Assembly (NCBI GenBank): GCA_044234005.1
Contig: JBIIJE010000059.1
Location: 1-14,813, forward strand
DNA length: 14,813 nt
Direction of reading: 5' to 3'
Source: OLB11 sp044234005
Lineage (GTDB): Bacteria; Bacteroidota; Bacteroidia; Chitinophagales; Chitinophagaceae
Shown: positions 1 to 8,128 of the stretch, in pieces
Position numbering within the stretch: the stretch's first letter is position 1
Layout of the letters: each line of letters starts with the position of its first letter
Notes under the pieces: model-generated
What the model was told of the DNA's origin: nothing
The model's input: only the letters and a program-made list of their open reading frames with translations
Database searches by the model: none
Translations under genes and position numbers: made by a program

Positions 1-429
1 CATTCCGATTACGCGATGTCTAGGCAATCCAGTGCTTTGTAAAGCTAAGTAGGTCATTGTATCCATTGGATTAGAAATCACAATGATGATGGCTTCAGGA
101 GAATACTCCAAAATGCTTTTTGCTACTGTTTTTACAATACCCGCGTTGATGCCAATTAATTCTTCACGAGTCATACCGGGTTTACGAGGAATACCTGAAG
201 TGATAACAGCCACATCAGTACCAGCCGTTTTAGCATAATCATTTGTGCTGCCAATAATGTTGGTATCAAAACCTTCAATTTGTGCTGTTTGCATGAGGTC
301 CATTGCCTTTCCTTCTGCAACGCCTTCTTTAATATCAACTATTACAAGTGTGTCGCAAAGTTGTTTACGTGCAATATTGTCGGCACATGTTGCGCCAACG
401 GCACCTGCACCTACTACTGTTACTTTCAT
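1..429 (-). CDS. mdh: Malate dehydrogenase, N-terminal part (cut by window edge)
   Basis: This NAD-dependent enzyme interconverts malate and oxaloacetate in the TCA cycle, in the cytoplasm. The visible 143 codons start at ATG 429 and begin MKVTVVGAGAVGAT, giving the GxGxxG dinucleotide-binding loop at residues 7-12. An acidic residue in VDIKEG follows at the end of the second Rossmann strand, where NAD-preferring enzymes bind the ribose. The substrate-loop segment IPRKPGMTREEL carries the arginines expected to bind dicarboxylate, and ISNPMDTMTY follows. The catalytic His/Asp part lies beyond the window. The Arg-rich IPRKPGMTR loop favours malate over lactate dehydrogenase; the two families share the same fold. 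The gene is monocistronic as far as can be seen, with a promoter-like box about 30 nt upstream of the start. Confidence 0.95.
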   Translation of the reverse strand, partial: MKVTVVGAGAVGATCADNIARKQLCDTLVIVDIKEGVAEGKAMDLMQTAQIEGFDTNIIGSTNDYAKTAGTDVAVITSGIPRKPGMTREELIGINAGIVKTVAKSILEYSPEAIIIVISNPMDTMTYLALQSTGLPRHRVIGM

Positions 430-460
430 ATAAAAATTTTAGTGTGTTTAAAAATTGCCG

Positions 461-468
461 CAAAGGTA
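461..468 (-). promoter_or_regulatory. Bacteroidota-type -7 box upstream of mdh
   Basis: The minus strand reads TACCTTTG, an exact match to the TAnnTTTG -7 element of the Bacteroidota primary sigma factor. It lies 32 bp upstream of the mdh ATG and would give a 5' leader of about 25-28 nt. I found no clear TTG -33 element at the usual spacing, so this is a motif match only. The rest of the 430-646 gap shows nothing convincing. Confidence 0.5.
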
Positions 469-646
469 ATAGAAAAGCCGATTGAATAGAGACAGCTTGG
501 CTTAATTCTTTTTTAATCGTAGATTTTTAGAATGTACGCTGAATGACCCAAAGAATTTATATACATACTCTCTCCAAAGATGAAGAACTTAGACAAGTTG
601 GGTGAATCTGAGAGGGAAATGTATTTCTGTTTGGCGATTTATTATT

Positions 647-1948
647 TTAATGCGCAAATTGCTCATCATAATTACCTTTGATTCGCTCGATGGGAGGATT
701 GAAATAACCGAATTTTACGTGCGGAAATTCCTCTTTTACGATATCCATCATTTGTCTTACCCCATATCTTTCGCCTGTATCATGTAAACCTATATTACCT
801 AAATACCAATCAGGGTCAATATTGAAATTGCGCCATTGTATCATGCTTAGATTTGTATATTCAATAGCTTTTAATAATGCTTCAACCTCAGCCACACTGT
901 CTGTAACCCCTGGGAATACAAAGAAATTTACCGAAGCCCATCCGCCATGATCTCGAACCACTTTAAGACTTTCAATAATATCCGCTAACTTATAATTATT
1001 TGGTCTGTAGTAAGGGGTGTAAACTTCTTCTCGAAAGGAGTTCAAACTAACGCGAATACTTGTTAAACCTGCCTCCATCAGTGCTTTTACAGCTTTGGGA
1101 TTGCTGCCATTCGTGTTTACATTAATACTGCCTTTGTCTGTATGTTTTCGTATTTCCAAAATACTATCTCGCATGGTTTCCCACATCAATAAAGGTTCTC
1201 CTTCGCATCCTTGTCCCCAGCTAATAATAGGGTAGGGTGCGGTTTGTAAATGAGGAACCGTATATTCTACGATTTCTTCAACTGTTGGTTTAAATGTTAA
1301 TCTATCATGTGATGAAACAATACTTTCTTCTTCTGGTTGAAAAGATATACAGCCTAAACAATTCGCATTACAAGCCGGTGATGAAGGAATAGGACATTCC
1401 CATCTGCCAACAAAAAAATTCCTTGCTGCGGGGCAATGATATGTATTACAACATGTTTCTGCTAAATGTTTTACCAATCGATTATTTGGATAAGAAGCAG
1501 TTAGTTTTTTTACACCTTCTTGGATTTTCGCATCGTCATATCCACTTTTTTCTTGTCGTATATCTTGTTCAATGCGAATAGCCGTAACATAAAAGACATC
1601 ATTGTGCCAAGCAGCTGCCGTATAACAAAATAAAGGTAACGTTGGGGCATTTGGCAAAGTTTCGTAAGCTGCAATATACAAGCCTGTGTAGGCGGGTGGA
1701 ATAAATGCAGCTACTGCCCATCCTAATTCGCATAATCTCATTTCACCTGATTTTACATCAATACCAATGCCGCGGCGACCAGGTAATTCATATAAATTAC
1801 CACCATCTGGTAAGGGAATCCAATCTGCTAATTCAACTTCAGTGGCATCCCAACCAGAGCGGCCTAGGGCAATTAGACTTGTATCCTCGAATATATTTCC
1901 TTTGCCATCAGAATAGAGTAAATAGGGTAAATGTTGTAATGATGGCAT
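647..1948 (-). CDS. Radical SAM enzyme of unknown substrate
   Basis: A 433-residue protein. The radical SAM cluster motif is CNANCLGC (C193, C197, C200; CX3CX2C), which binds the 4Fe-4S cluster that cleaves S-adenosylmethionine. It is followed by SWGQGCEGEPLL near residues 243-254, in the place of the usual GGE SAM-binding motif. NTNGSNPKAV, then SIRVSLNS and VNFFVFPGV, are typical barrel strands of the family. About 165 residues precede the core; this N-terminal region looks beta-rich and has no motif I recognise. C166, C167, C172 and C185 lie just ahead of the core and could bind an auxiliary cluster or zinc (inference). The gene starts 34 nt after the stop of a small membrane protein gene and probably closes the operon that begins with the ureohydrolase. 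No precursor peptide or partner enzyme is visible nearby, so the substrate cannot be named. The family call is firm; the reaction is unknown. Confidence 0.88.
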   Translation of the reverse strand: MPSLQHLPYLLYSDGKGNIFEDTSLIALGRSGWDATEVELADWIPLPDGGNLYELPGRRGIGIDVKSGEMRLCELGWAVAAFIPPAYTGLYIAAYETLPNAPTLPLFCYTAAAWHNDVFYVTAIRIEQDIRQEKSGYDDAKIQEGVKKLTASYPNNRLVKHLAETCCNTYHCPAARNFFVGRWECPIPSSPACNANCLGCISFQPEEESIVSSHDRLTFKPTVEEIVEYTVPHLQTAPYPIISWGQGCEGEPLLMWETMRDSILEIRKHTDKGSINVNTNGSNPKAVKALMEAGLTSIRVSLNSFREEVYTPYYRPNNYKLADIIESLKVVRDHGGWASVNFFVFPGVTDSVAEVEALLKAIEYTNLSMIQWRNFNIDPDWYLGNIGLHDTGERYGVRQMMDIVKEEFPHVKFGYFNPPIERIKGNYDEQFAH

Positions 1949-1982
1949 AGTTATAAAATTTAAATGAGATTAGAATTGCAAT

Positions 1983-2588
1983 TTAGCTATTCCTTTGAAT
2001 ACATTGTTCGCAAAAGTTGTAAAAATTGATGCGTTCGATATCTGTAAAACTATCATAAACCTGATGCTGAAAAAAAGTATTGTTCTTGTATTCTATCGTG
2101 ATATAATTATTAATGATAATTACATGATGAATATCGGCCCAATTTTTTTTATGGTTAAATAATGCTTGTGGAATTATAATTTGTTTGTCAAAGAAATCAA
2201 TAAACTGTTTGTTGAAAATTCGGAATTCCATCCATCCGATCACGCCAATAAATATTGCTATCATCACAAATAGAAAAGCTATCATCCAATTATGTTGGGT
2301 TTTAAAAAATTCTGCACCTGATAATAGAAGTCCAATTTCGATGATACGAAAAATACTATTGTTGTAGCTATGTCTTAAATTTTTACTATTAATAAGTGCC
2401 ACAAAAGCTATCATGAGCGTAGGGATTACTAACATAAAGAAAGTTATGTCTAATCCAGATTGGCTAAATGCAGTTTGTACAATTAAAAAAAATAAAAAAA
2501 AGCACACCATGATATGCATGGCCCTGCATTGTTTGTAACGCTTTTCAATATTATCATGTATAAGTCTCACATAATAGTGATTAAGCAT
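1983..2588 (-). CDS. Small integral membrane protein with a cytoplasmic YcxB/PH-like tail
   Basis: A 201-residue protein that I cannot assign to a named gene. Residues about 24-41, 47-66, 78-92 and 101-119 are hydrophobic and probably form three or four membrane helices, the third being the weakest. The last 75 residues are soluble and alternate short hydrophobic strands (KQIIIPQALF, KNWADIHHVIIINN, ITIEYKN) with a final helix. This recalls the PH-like tails of YcxB/DUF-type membrane proteins (inference from pattern only). The ATG overlaps the stop of the upstream ureohydrolase gene by 8 nt (shared ATGCTTAA), so the two are likely translationally coupled. The radical SAM gene follows after 34 nt. 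Confidence 0.75.
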   Translation of the reverse strand: MLNHYYVRLIHDNIEKRYKQCRAMHIMVCFFLFFLIVQTAFSQSGLDITFFMLVIPTLMIAFVALINSKNLRHSYNNSIFRIIEIGLLLSGAEFFKTQHNWMIAFLFVMIAIFIGVIGWMEFRIFNKQFIDFFDKQIIIPQALFNHKKNWADIHHVIIINNYITIEYKNNTFFQHQVYDSFTDIERINFYNFCEQCIQRNS

Positions 2589-3636
2589 TGGCGACTGATT
2601 TCATAAATAAATTACACATACGATATAAAATTCTTGCACCCACATTTGCATCGATCGAGTCTATTGAGCTTTCGCCACAGCTTACTTCGTTTAAATCAAA
2701 CCCTATTATTTTCTTGCCACTTTCTACCAATTTTTTAAACAAATATTGAATTTGTTCTGCTTCAAAACCACCTTGTACGGGTGTACCTGTATTTTTACAA
2801 AGTTTGGGATCAAGTCCATCAATATCGAAACTTACATACACTTGATTAGGTAATTGTGAAATAATATCCTCGCAAATTGATTTCCAAGTTTCGCCTTCGT
2901 AAATTCTTTCTTTGATATTATTGTCGAAATAAGTCTTTATACGTGTACTTTCCTTTTCAATTATTTCAAATTCTTCATCACAATAATCTCTTACGCCTAC
3001 TTGAACCAATTTTTTCATCTCAGGTATTTCTTGAAGCACATTATACATGATGGAGGCATGCGAATAAGTAAATCCTTCGTAGGCTATTCGTAAATCAGCA
3101 TGGGCATCAATTTGTAAAATGCCAAATTCGCCAAATTTTTTACCTACTGCTTTCATCAGTCCCAAAGGAGTGCTGTGGTCGCCGCCAACCAAAGCGACAT
3201 ATTTACCCTTTGCATACAAATCCATGGCCTGATTATAAATCCATTCATTTAATTCGATGCAACCTGCATTTATTTGTTCTAGTTTTTTTTGTAATTGCGG
3301 GTTGTCTGATGTCGTCCCACCTTCACTCAAATTGCAAATAATGAGTTCTGCACAATGACGAAGAAAGTCGTTTTGCTTGACGATATGCTTATTTTGCGCT
3401 GGCATATAAAATCCCTCGCTCCAATAATCACGTGCATCCATGTCGAACAAATCAATTTGGTAGGATGATTCTAAAATTTTTTCGGGACCTTTAGCGGTTC
3501 CATTTCTATATGAAACTGTTACTTCCCAAGGAATAGGTAAAATGACCAATTTGGCATTGTCTTCATTAGTAGGTAAGCCAAAAATATTGTTTGCTGCTAA
3601 ACCGATGGAATTGGTGTCGAAGTTAGTGATAGCCAT
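2581..3636 (-). CDS. Arginase-family ureohydrolase (agmatinase / formimidoylglutamase-like)
   Basis: A 351-residue binuclear-manganese hydrolase of the arginase/agmatinase/formimidoylglutamase family. These enzymes hydrolyse a guanidino or formimino group from an amino acid or polyamine precursor. The metal-binding motifs are all present: GGDHS at 151-155, DAHAD at 177-181 and SFDIDGLDP at 269-277. YSHASIMYNV near 191-200 and TGTPVQGGF near 285 are substrate-loop elements. The length exceeds classical agmatinases (about 300) because of a longer N-terminal half and a segment near 100-130. Many Bacteroidota paralogues are annotated formimidoylglutamase, but no histidine-degradation genes are visible here, so I leave the substrate open. 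A promoter-like box lies 20 bp upstream, and a membrane protein gene overlaps its stop. Confidence 0.9.
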   Translation of the reverse strand: MAITNFDTNSIGLAANNIFGLPTNEDNAKLVILPIPWEVTVSYRNGTAKGPEKILESSYQIDLFDMDARDYWSEGFYMPAQNKHIVKQNDFLRHCAELIICNLSEGGTTSDNPQLQKKLEQINAGCIELNEWIYNQAMDLYAKGKYVALVGGDHSTPLGLMKAVGKKFGEFGILQIDAHADLRIAYEGFTYSHASIMYNVLQEIPEMKKLVQVGVRDYCDEEFEIIEKESTRIKTYFDNNIKERIYEGETWKSICEDIISQLPNQVYVSFDIDGLDPKLCKNTGTPVQGGFEAEQIQYLFKKLVESGKKIIGFDLNEVSCGESSIDSIDANVGARILYRMCNLFMKSVANA

Positions 3637-3655
3637 GTTGTAAAATTTCGGATGC

Positions 3656-3663
3656 CAAAGTTA
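3656..3663 (-). promoter_or_regulatory. Bacteroidota-type -7 box upstream of the ureohydrolase operon
   Basis: The minus strand reads TAACTTTG, an exact TAnnTTTG match, 19 bp upstream of the ATG at 3636. It sits in the 65-bp gap after maf and would separate the ureohydrolase-membrane protein-radical SAM unit from the maf operon. No clear -33 element is visible. Confidence 0.5.
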
Positions 3664-3701
3664 CATTGCTTTCTATGGAAGTTGATTGCGATATTCGATT
3701 T

Positions 3702-4253
3702 TTATTTTAAAAAAGACATTAAACGACTTATCGGCAGTCCCACTACATTATAATAGCATCCTTTTATACTTTGGATGCCAATGGCACCAATCCATTCTTG
3801 TATTGCATAAGAGCCCGCTTTATCTAATGGTTTATAGCGTTTTACATAATACTCAATTTGGTCGAGACTTAAGGGAAGGAAACTCACTTCTGTTATTTCA
3901 TGAAAGTAATGACAAGAATTTGGAGTAAGCACACAAACTCCTGTAATAACTTGGTGTGTCCTGCCTTGTAACATTTTCAACATGTTTATCGCTTCTTGCT
4001 CATTATTGGGTTTGCCTAATATTTGGTTGTCGATTACCACAATAGTGTCCGCGGCAATGACTGATTTAGATGCATGTTTTTGTTGTATAGCCAATGCCTT
4101 GATTCTGGCAATATAAATAGGAATTTGCGTTAACGCCAAATCTGGCGGATAGCTTTCATCCGTATTCGGCACATCGATTTCAAAATCTACTTCTGCCAAT
4201 TGAAGTAATTGTTTCCGACGTGGTGATTGAGAGGCGAGAATAAAGTTTGACAT
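3702..4253 (-). CDS. maf: Maf family nucleoside triphosphate pyrophosphatase (dTTP/UTP type)
   Basis: A 183-residue cytoplasmic house-cleaning enzyme that hydrolyses non-canonical or surplus nucleoside triphosphates to the monophosphate and pyrophosphate. The family signature ASQSPRRKQLL spans residues 7-17, with S10, R12, R13 and K14 at the phosphate site. The catalytic Asp lies in IAADTIV (D69), followed by GKP (K81) and the late KAGSYAIQEW segment. That last segment is characteristic of the YhdE-like dTTP/UTP pyrophosphatases. The length is normal for the family (about 190). The gene follows the prenyltransferase gene by 9 nt and is the last member of that operon. An older annotation for this family is septum formation inhibitor. 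Confidence 0.93.
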   Translation of the reverse strand: MSNFILASQSPRRKQLLQLAEVDFEIDVPNTDESYPPDLALTQIPIYIARIKALAIQQKHASKSVIAADTIVVIDNQILGKPNNEQEAINMLKMLQGRTHQVITGVCVLTPNSCHYFHEITEVSFLPLSLDQIEYYVKRYKPLDKAGSYAIQEWIGAIGIQSIKGCYYNVVGLPISRLMSFLK

Positions 4254-4262
4254 AATCTATAG

Positions 4263-5156
4263 CTATAAAAAGAGCATTGACAAAATACCTAGTAGAGTTA
4301 TTATTTTCAATGCGGCACTTATTTGATTAAAATGTTTAGAAGTATTGGCTTTTATCAAAAATGGTATTAAGCTTATAATTGGCAAAAAGGTACCGAATGC
4401 TAGAATATAAATCCATGTTTTATTTTCTAAATAGAAGAATAAAAAGGATTCTATTGAAAGCAATATAAAAATAAGTCCGTAAACAATTTTTTTGGATCCA
4501 TCAATTCCCCAAACGAGAGGAATAGTTTTACATTGGAGCATCATATCTCCTTTTAGGTCTTCCGCATCTTTAATAACCTCGCGGATAAATGTAATCATAA
4601 AGGCGAAGACACAATAAAGCCAAAAAAGGTATTTGTAAATGTCGTCTAAAGTAAATAATTTAAACTTTGGTTCATACAAGGCCATGCAAATCAAGGTGAA
4701 TGTGGTAAGTAATGAAATGAGCAGATTACCTGAAATCAATTTTCTTTTTAAAGTAGTTGAATAAATAATGAGCGAAATAATAATGAGTAATTGTAAAATA
4801 ACAACTCGCAGTAAAACATATTTAAGTGCTAAATATCCTGCTATTGCCATCGCGATTACATTCAGTAGAATATGCCATGTGATAATTGTTCTTCGTTTAA
4901 ATATCTTCTCAATAATTACTTTTTCAGGTTTGTTTATTTCATCAATTTTGATATCGAAATAATCATTGATAATATAGCCTGCAGCGGCGATTAAAATAGT
5001 AGAAACAATTAACAAGGTGACATGTTGCCAAGGCATGCTTGCCTTTGCCATTAAAGCAGGTCGAATAATACAATCATAACATAACCATTGCGTTAATCCA
5101 ATAAAAATGAGATTTGGGAAACGGATAAGTTGTAATATGGCTTTTGCAGTTTGCAT
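4263..5156 (-). CDS. UbiA-family membrane prenyltransferase (GGGP synthase-like)
   Basis: A 297-residue polytopic membrane enzyme that transfers a prenyl chain from a prenyl diphosphate to an acceptor. The first aspartate-rich motif is NDYFDIKIDEINKPEK (N64, D65, D68, D72), and the second is REVIKDAEDLKGD (D197, D200, D204). Both bind Mg2+-diphosphate. Hydrophobic stretches occupy nearly all the rest and fit eight or nine helices. The YSTTLKRKLISGNLLISLLT segment resembles the Bacteroidota proteins usually annotated geranylgeranylglycerol-phosphate geranylgeranyltransferase; the true acceptor in bacteria of this phylum is uncertain. The gene lies 2 nt after the DUF2520 gene and 9 nt before maf, so it is operonic. 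Confidence 0.9.
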   Translation of the reverse strand: MQTAKAILQLIRFPNLIFIGLTQWLCYDCIIRPALMAKASMPWQHVTLLIVSTILIAAAGYIINDYFDIKIDEINKPEKVIIEKIFKRRTIITWHILLNVIAMAIAGYLALKYVLLRVVILQLLIIISLIIYSTTLKRKLISGNLLISLLTTFTLICMALYEPKFKLFTLDDIYKYLFWLYCVFAFMITFIREVIKDAEDLKGDMMLQCKTIPLVWGIDGSKKIVYGLIFILLSIESFLFFYLENKTWIYILAFGTFLPIISLIPFLIKANTSKHFNQISAALKIITLLGILSMLFL

Positions 5157-5158
5157 AC

Positions 5159-5926
5159 TTACAAGTGATATTTCATTTGTATAGATTCTGTAATTAACTT
5201 ATAAATATTTGCATTTGATTCATTGGATGACAGCAACTCTAAATGCTTGCGAATTGTTTCGTCATCATGGCGAATCGCAGGTCCCGTTTGCAATCTATCT
5301 GGTGTTGCATACGAAAGCTTTTCAATAGTATTTTGTATCAAGGGAACAAGTATTTGAAATGGGATTTTTTCAGAAAGTAAAATATCTTGACCAATTGTAA
5401 ATAAATGATTCGCGAAATTATTGGCAAATACTGCGGCTAAGTGAGCAATTGTTTTTTGTTCATCACTCAGTATATAAATAGATTCACTGATACAATGGCT
5501 CAACAATTTTATTTTTTCTAAAGATGCCTCACGATTGCTATTTATTATAAGCGGAATGTCATTTCTTGTTGGAATGAAATTTTTATTGATAGAATACATA
5601 CACCATATTGAGCCTACATATTGGCTGAGATGCATAATTTCATCTAGGCTTACGGAACCTGCAGTGTGAATAATGAGCTTGTCTTCAAATGTTGAATTCT
5701 TTGGTAAACTTCTCAATACATCATCTTTAATAGCGAGTAAGATAATGTCTGCATTGCTCGAAAGTTGATTTAGGTCGGTAGAGAAGTTGGCATTTAATTT
5801 ATCCGCCAACTCTTTAGCATGGGCTTCAGTGTTAGAAATGACTTGAATAATTTCATGCTTATTTTCTTTTAGCTTCATGCCAAAAAAAGTAGCAATATTC
5901 CCACTGCCTACAATGGCTATCTTCAT
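5159..5926 (-). CDS. Rossmann-fold and DUF2520 domain protein
   Basis: A 255-residue predicted NAD(P)-dependent oxidoreductase-like protein. The N-terminus MKIAIVGSGNIATFF carries the GxGxxA dinucleotide-binding loop (residues 7-12), followed by IILLAIKDDVL and IIHTAGS as in the 6-phosphogluconate dehydrogenase and F420-dependent oxidoreductase superfamily. The C-terminal DUF2520 half is helical and shows HLAAVFANNFANHL and the conserved TGPAIRHDDETIRKHL segment. The reaction is not established for this family. It is the first gene of the DUF2520-prenyltransferase-maf operon. In relatives I recall a KdsC-like HAD phosphatase gene between DUF2520 and the prenyltransferase; it is absent here, since the two genes are 2 nt apart. 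Confidence 0.88.
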   Translation of the reverse strand: MKIAIVGSGNIATFFGMKLKENKHEIIQVISNTEAHAKELADKLNANFSTDLNQLSSNADIILLAIKDDVLRSLPKNSTFEDKLIIHTAGSVSLDEIMHLSQYVGSIWCMYSINKNFIPTRNDIPLIINSNREASLEKIKLLSHCISESIYILSDEQKTIAHLAAVFANNFANHLFTIGQDILLSEKIPFQILVPLIQNTIEKLSYATPDRLQTGPAIRHDDETIRKHLELLSSNESNANIYKLITESIQMKYHL

Positions 5927-6105
5927 TCGGTAAATTTATCGCGAAATAAGCATGTTCGCAAATCATTCCCATTATTATTGGTTTAGATGAGATTTATCTT
6001 AGGGAAACTTATTAAGTAGCTTTTAAAACAATTCATAGTATAGCTCAAAACGAAATACAGTATGAAATGCTTATAAAAGGATGTTTGTGTTGCACTATGA
6101 CCTCC

Positions 6106-7659
6106 TTATTTACTTTCCATTTTTATTAATGGAATAAGCATTTCTTCTAATGAAACACCCCCATGTTGAAATGTGTTTTTAAAGTAATTCACAAAGTAAT
6201 TGTAGTTGTTTGGATAACATAAGTAGCCATCATTTTTTGCAAAAATAAAAGTAGAATTGAAATTAGGTTTTGGCAAACCAATTTCGTTAGGCTCGCGATA
6301 TGCTAGCACTTCTTTACCGTCGTATTGCATATTTTTACCATGCTTATATCTTATGTTGCTTGTAGTTTGCTTATCGCCGATTACCTTACTTGCTTTTTTT
6401 ACTTGCTTGCTACCATGATCAGTCGCAATAACGAGTTTGATATTTTTGTCTGCTACTTTTTTGATAGCCTGATGTAATGGGGAATGCTCAAACCAGCTTG
6501 CTGTTAATGATCTGTATGCTATTTCATCATTTGCTAATTCCTTCAGAACCTCCATTTCAGTGCGTGCATGTGACAGCATATCTACAAAGTTGTACACAAT
6601 AATATTTAAATCATTGTGTAACATATTTTGAATATTATTCACGAGCTGATCTGCACTGTCGTGATTAGTGATTTTGGTATATGAAAACTTCAAGTGGTCA
6701 AGTAAGTTTCTTTTTAGTTGGTCGGTAAAAAACTGCTCTTCGTATAAATTTTTACCACCTTCATCCTCATCATTTTTCCACTCATTTGGATATCTTTTTT
6801 CGATTTCTAATGGAAGCAAACCAGCGAAAATTGCGTTTCTACTATATTGTGTTGTCGTGGGTAATATGGCTGTAACGATATCTTCTTCCAAGAGACGAAA
6901 ACTTTCCATGAAAATAGGTTGTATAGTACGCCATTGGTCAAAACGTAAATTATCTAATAATATGAAGAAAGTACTTTTCCCTTTTTCAAGAAATGGGAAA
7001 ACGTGTTTTTTCATGAGTGTGTGACTCATAGTAGGCGCATCTTCGGGTTTTGCTTTAATCCATTTACTATAATTTTTTTCAACAAATTTGCAAAACTCTG
7101 CATTCGCTTCCTCTTTTTGCGATGTAAGAATTTCCTGCATCTCTGGGCTATTTGATTTTTGCATTTCTAGTTCCCAGAATATAATTTTTTTGTATAGCTC
7201 ACACCATTCCGAATAATCTGGGTTGGAGTTGAGTGCCATAAAAAGTGAGCGAAATTCTATTTGATAATTCTGCGTTGTCTTTTCGCTTACCAAGGTTTTT
7301 GCATCAATTATTTTTTTTAGTGTTAGAAGTATTTGGTTTGGATTTACTGGCTTGATGAGGTAATCTGTAATCTGAGAGCCAATGGCATCTTCCATAATAT
7401 TTTCCGCCTCATTTTTAGTAACCATCACCACTGGTATATGTGTATTCAATTCACGAATCTTCGATAAGGTTTCTAAGCCAGTCATACCTGGCATGGATTC
7501 GTCTAATAAAACTACATCAATTTGATTTTCTCTTAAATGTTCCAATCCGTCATATCCGTTAGAGACAGTCTCTACTTCATATCCCTTATTGTTTAAAAAC
7601 ATGATTTGTGATTTTAAAGAATCCATTTCATCGTCTATCCAAAGAATTTTTGTGCTCAT
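6106..7659 (-). CDS. porX: PorX: response regulator with PglZ/alkaline phosphatase-like effector domain
   Basis: A 517-residue two-domain regulator linked in Bacteroidota to control of the type IX secretion system, with the histidine kinase PorY encoded elsewhere. Residues 1-120 are a receiver domain: acidic pair D9/D10, phosphoacceptor D53 (LLDESMPG), T81 and K103. A helical linker runs to about residue 225. The PglZ/alkaline-phosphatase-superfamily domain follows, with metal and catalytic motifs LLDNLRFDQW (D236), LPTTTQYSRN (nucleophile candidate T270), NFVDMLSH (D360, H364), ATDHGS (D414, H415) and RYKHGKN (H440). The family cleaves cyclic oligonucleotides in vitro (established for PorX). 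I chose ATG 7659 because MSTKILWIDDE matches the family start; the 12 codons upstream, from 7695, are open but not conserved-looking. It is a single-gene unit with a MITE-like element in its upstream region. Confidence 0.95.
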   Translation of the reverse strand: MSTKILWIDDEMDSLKSQIMFLNNKGYEVETVSNGYDGLEHLRENQIDVVLLDESMPGMTGLETLSKIRELNTHIPVVMVTKNEAENIMEDAIGSQITDYLIKPVNPNQILLTLKKIIDAKTLVSEKTTQNYQIEFRSLFMALNSNPDYSEWCELYKKIIFWELEMQKSNSPEMQEILTSQKEEANAEFCKFVEKNYSKWIKAKPEDAPTMSHTLMKKHVFPFLEKGKSTFFILLDNLRFDQWRTIQPIFMESFRLLEEDIVTAILPTTTQYSRNAIFAGLLPLEIEKRYPNEWKNDEDEGGKNLYEEQFFTDQLKRNLLDHLKFSYTKITNHDSADQLVNNIQNMLHNDLNIIVYNFVDMLSHARTEMEVLKELANDEIAYRSLTASWFEHSPLHQAIKKVADKNIKLVIATDHGSKQVKKASKVIGDKQTTSNIRYKHGKNMQYDGKEVLAYREPNEIGLPKPNFNSTFIFAKNDGYLCYPNNYNYFVNYFKNTFQHGGVSLEEMLIPLIKMESK

Positions 7660-7890
7660 ATTTAGTTTATTGGTTGTAAAAATAGTTTTATTCAAGAGTA
7701 TTAACGCTGCTATTGATATTTTATTACAAGTTTAGTTTTATTTAACAGTTAATAGGTTTCGAGTTTGCAATGGATTAATGTCAGCTAGTTACTTTTTAGT
7801 CAAGTCGAATAGACTATCCGTTGAATGGGTTAATGCTTAAGCCTAGCGTATAAAGGTTGAAAAATATTTTACGATTTCGCATATCGACTA

Positions 7891-8053
7891 TGACACCGTT
7901 GCAAAAGTCGATTGGCAAAAAAGTTCAAGGCTTTCAAATTTTTTATCAATGTGTTATCTCATTGATAATGAAGCGATAAAAAATATGAGTAACGAAGAAA
8001 TTTGAAGCCAATTGACAATTTTTCTGAAACTAATTAAGTTTGCAACGGTCTCA
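7891..8053. mobile_element. MITE-like element with terminal inverted repeats
   Basis: A 163-bp non-coding element. Its ends are TGACACCGTTGCAAA (7891-7905) and TTTGCAACGGTCTCA (8039-8053), inverted repeats matching at 14 of 15 positions. CTA flanks both sides (7888-7890 and 8054-8056), as expected of a 3-bp target duplication. Inside, GTCGATTGGC (7907-7916) pairs with GCCAATTGAC (8007-8016) at 9 of 10 positions. The centre is a perfect 9-bp stem TTATCAATG/CATTGATAA (7943-7951 and 7960-7968) around an 8-nt loop, so the whole element can fold back on itself. There is no ORF or transposase, so it would have to be moved in trans by an IS with matching ends. It sits in the 7660-8128 gap between the MFS gene and porX; I see no gene or clear motif in the rest of that gap. 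Copy number cannot be judged from one window. Confidence 0.65.
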
Positions 8054-8128
8054 CTATACTTATTTATTAAGAATTTTCAGTGTCATTGATACCCGAAAAA
8101 CATACATTTCTTGTCAATAAATCAGTGC

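Noticed and set aside
474..502. AAGCC/GGCTT pairing between the radical SAM gene and mdh, considered as a terminator
   Set aside because: The loop is about 19 nt and the following T run is short, so it is too weak to call.
6668..7024. 118-codon open frame on the plus strand, antisense to porX
   Set aside because: Its composition is that of a shadow frame (serine- and phenylalanine-rich), it lies wholly inside the well-supported porX PglZ domain, and it shows no domain or motif.
7660..7695. 12-codon N-terminal extension of porX
   Set aside because: The receiver domain of the family begins at MSTKILWIDDE; the extension adds a polar stretch with no family likeness.
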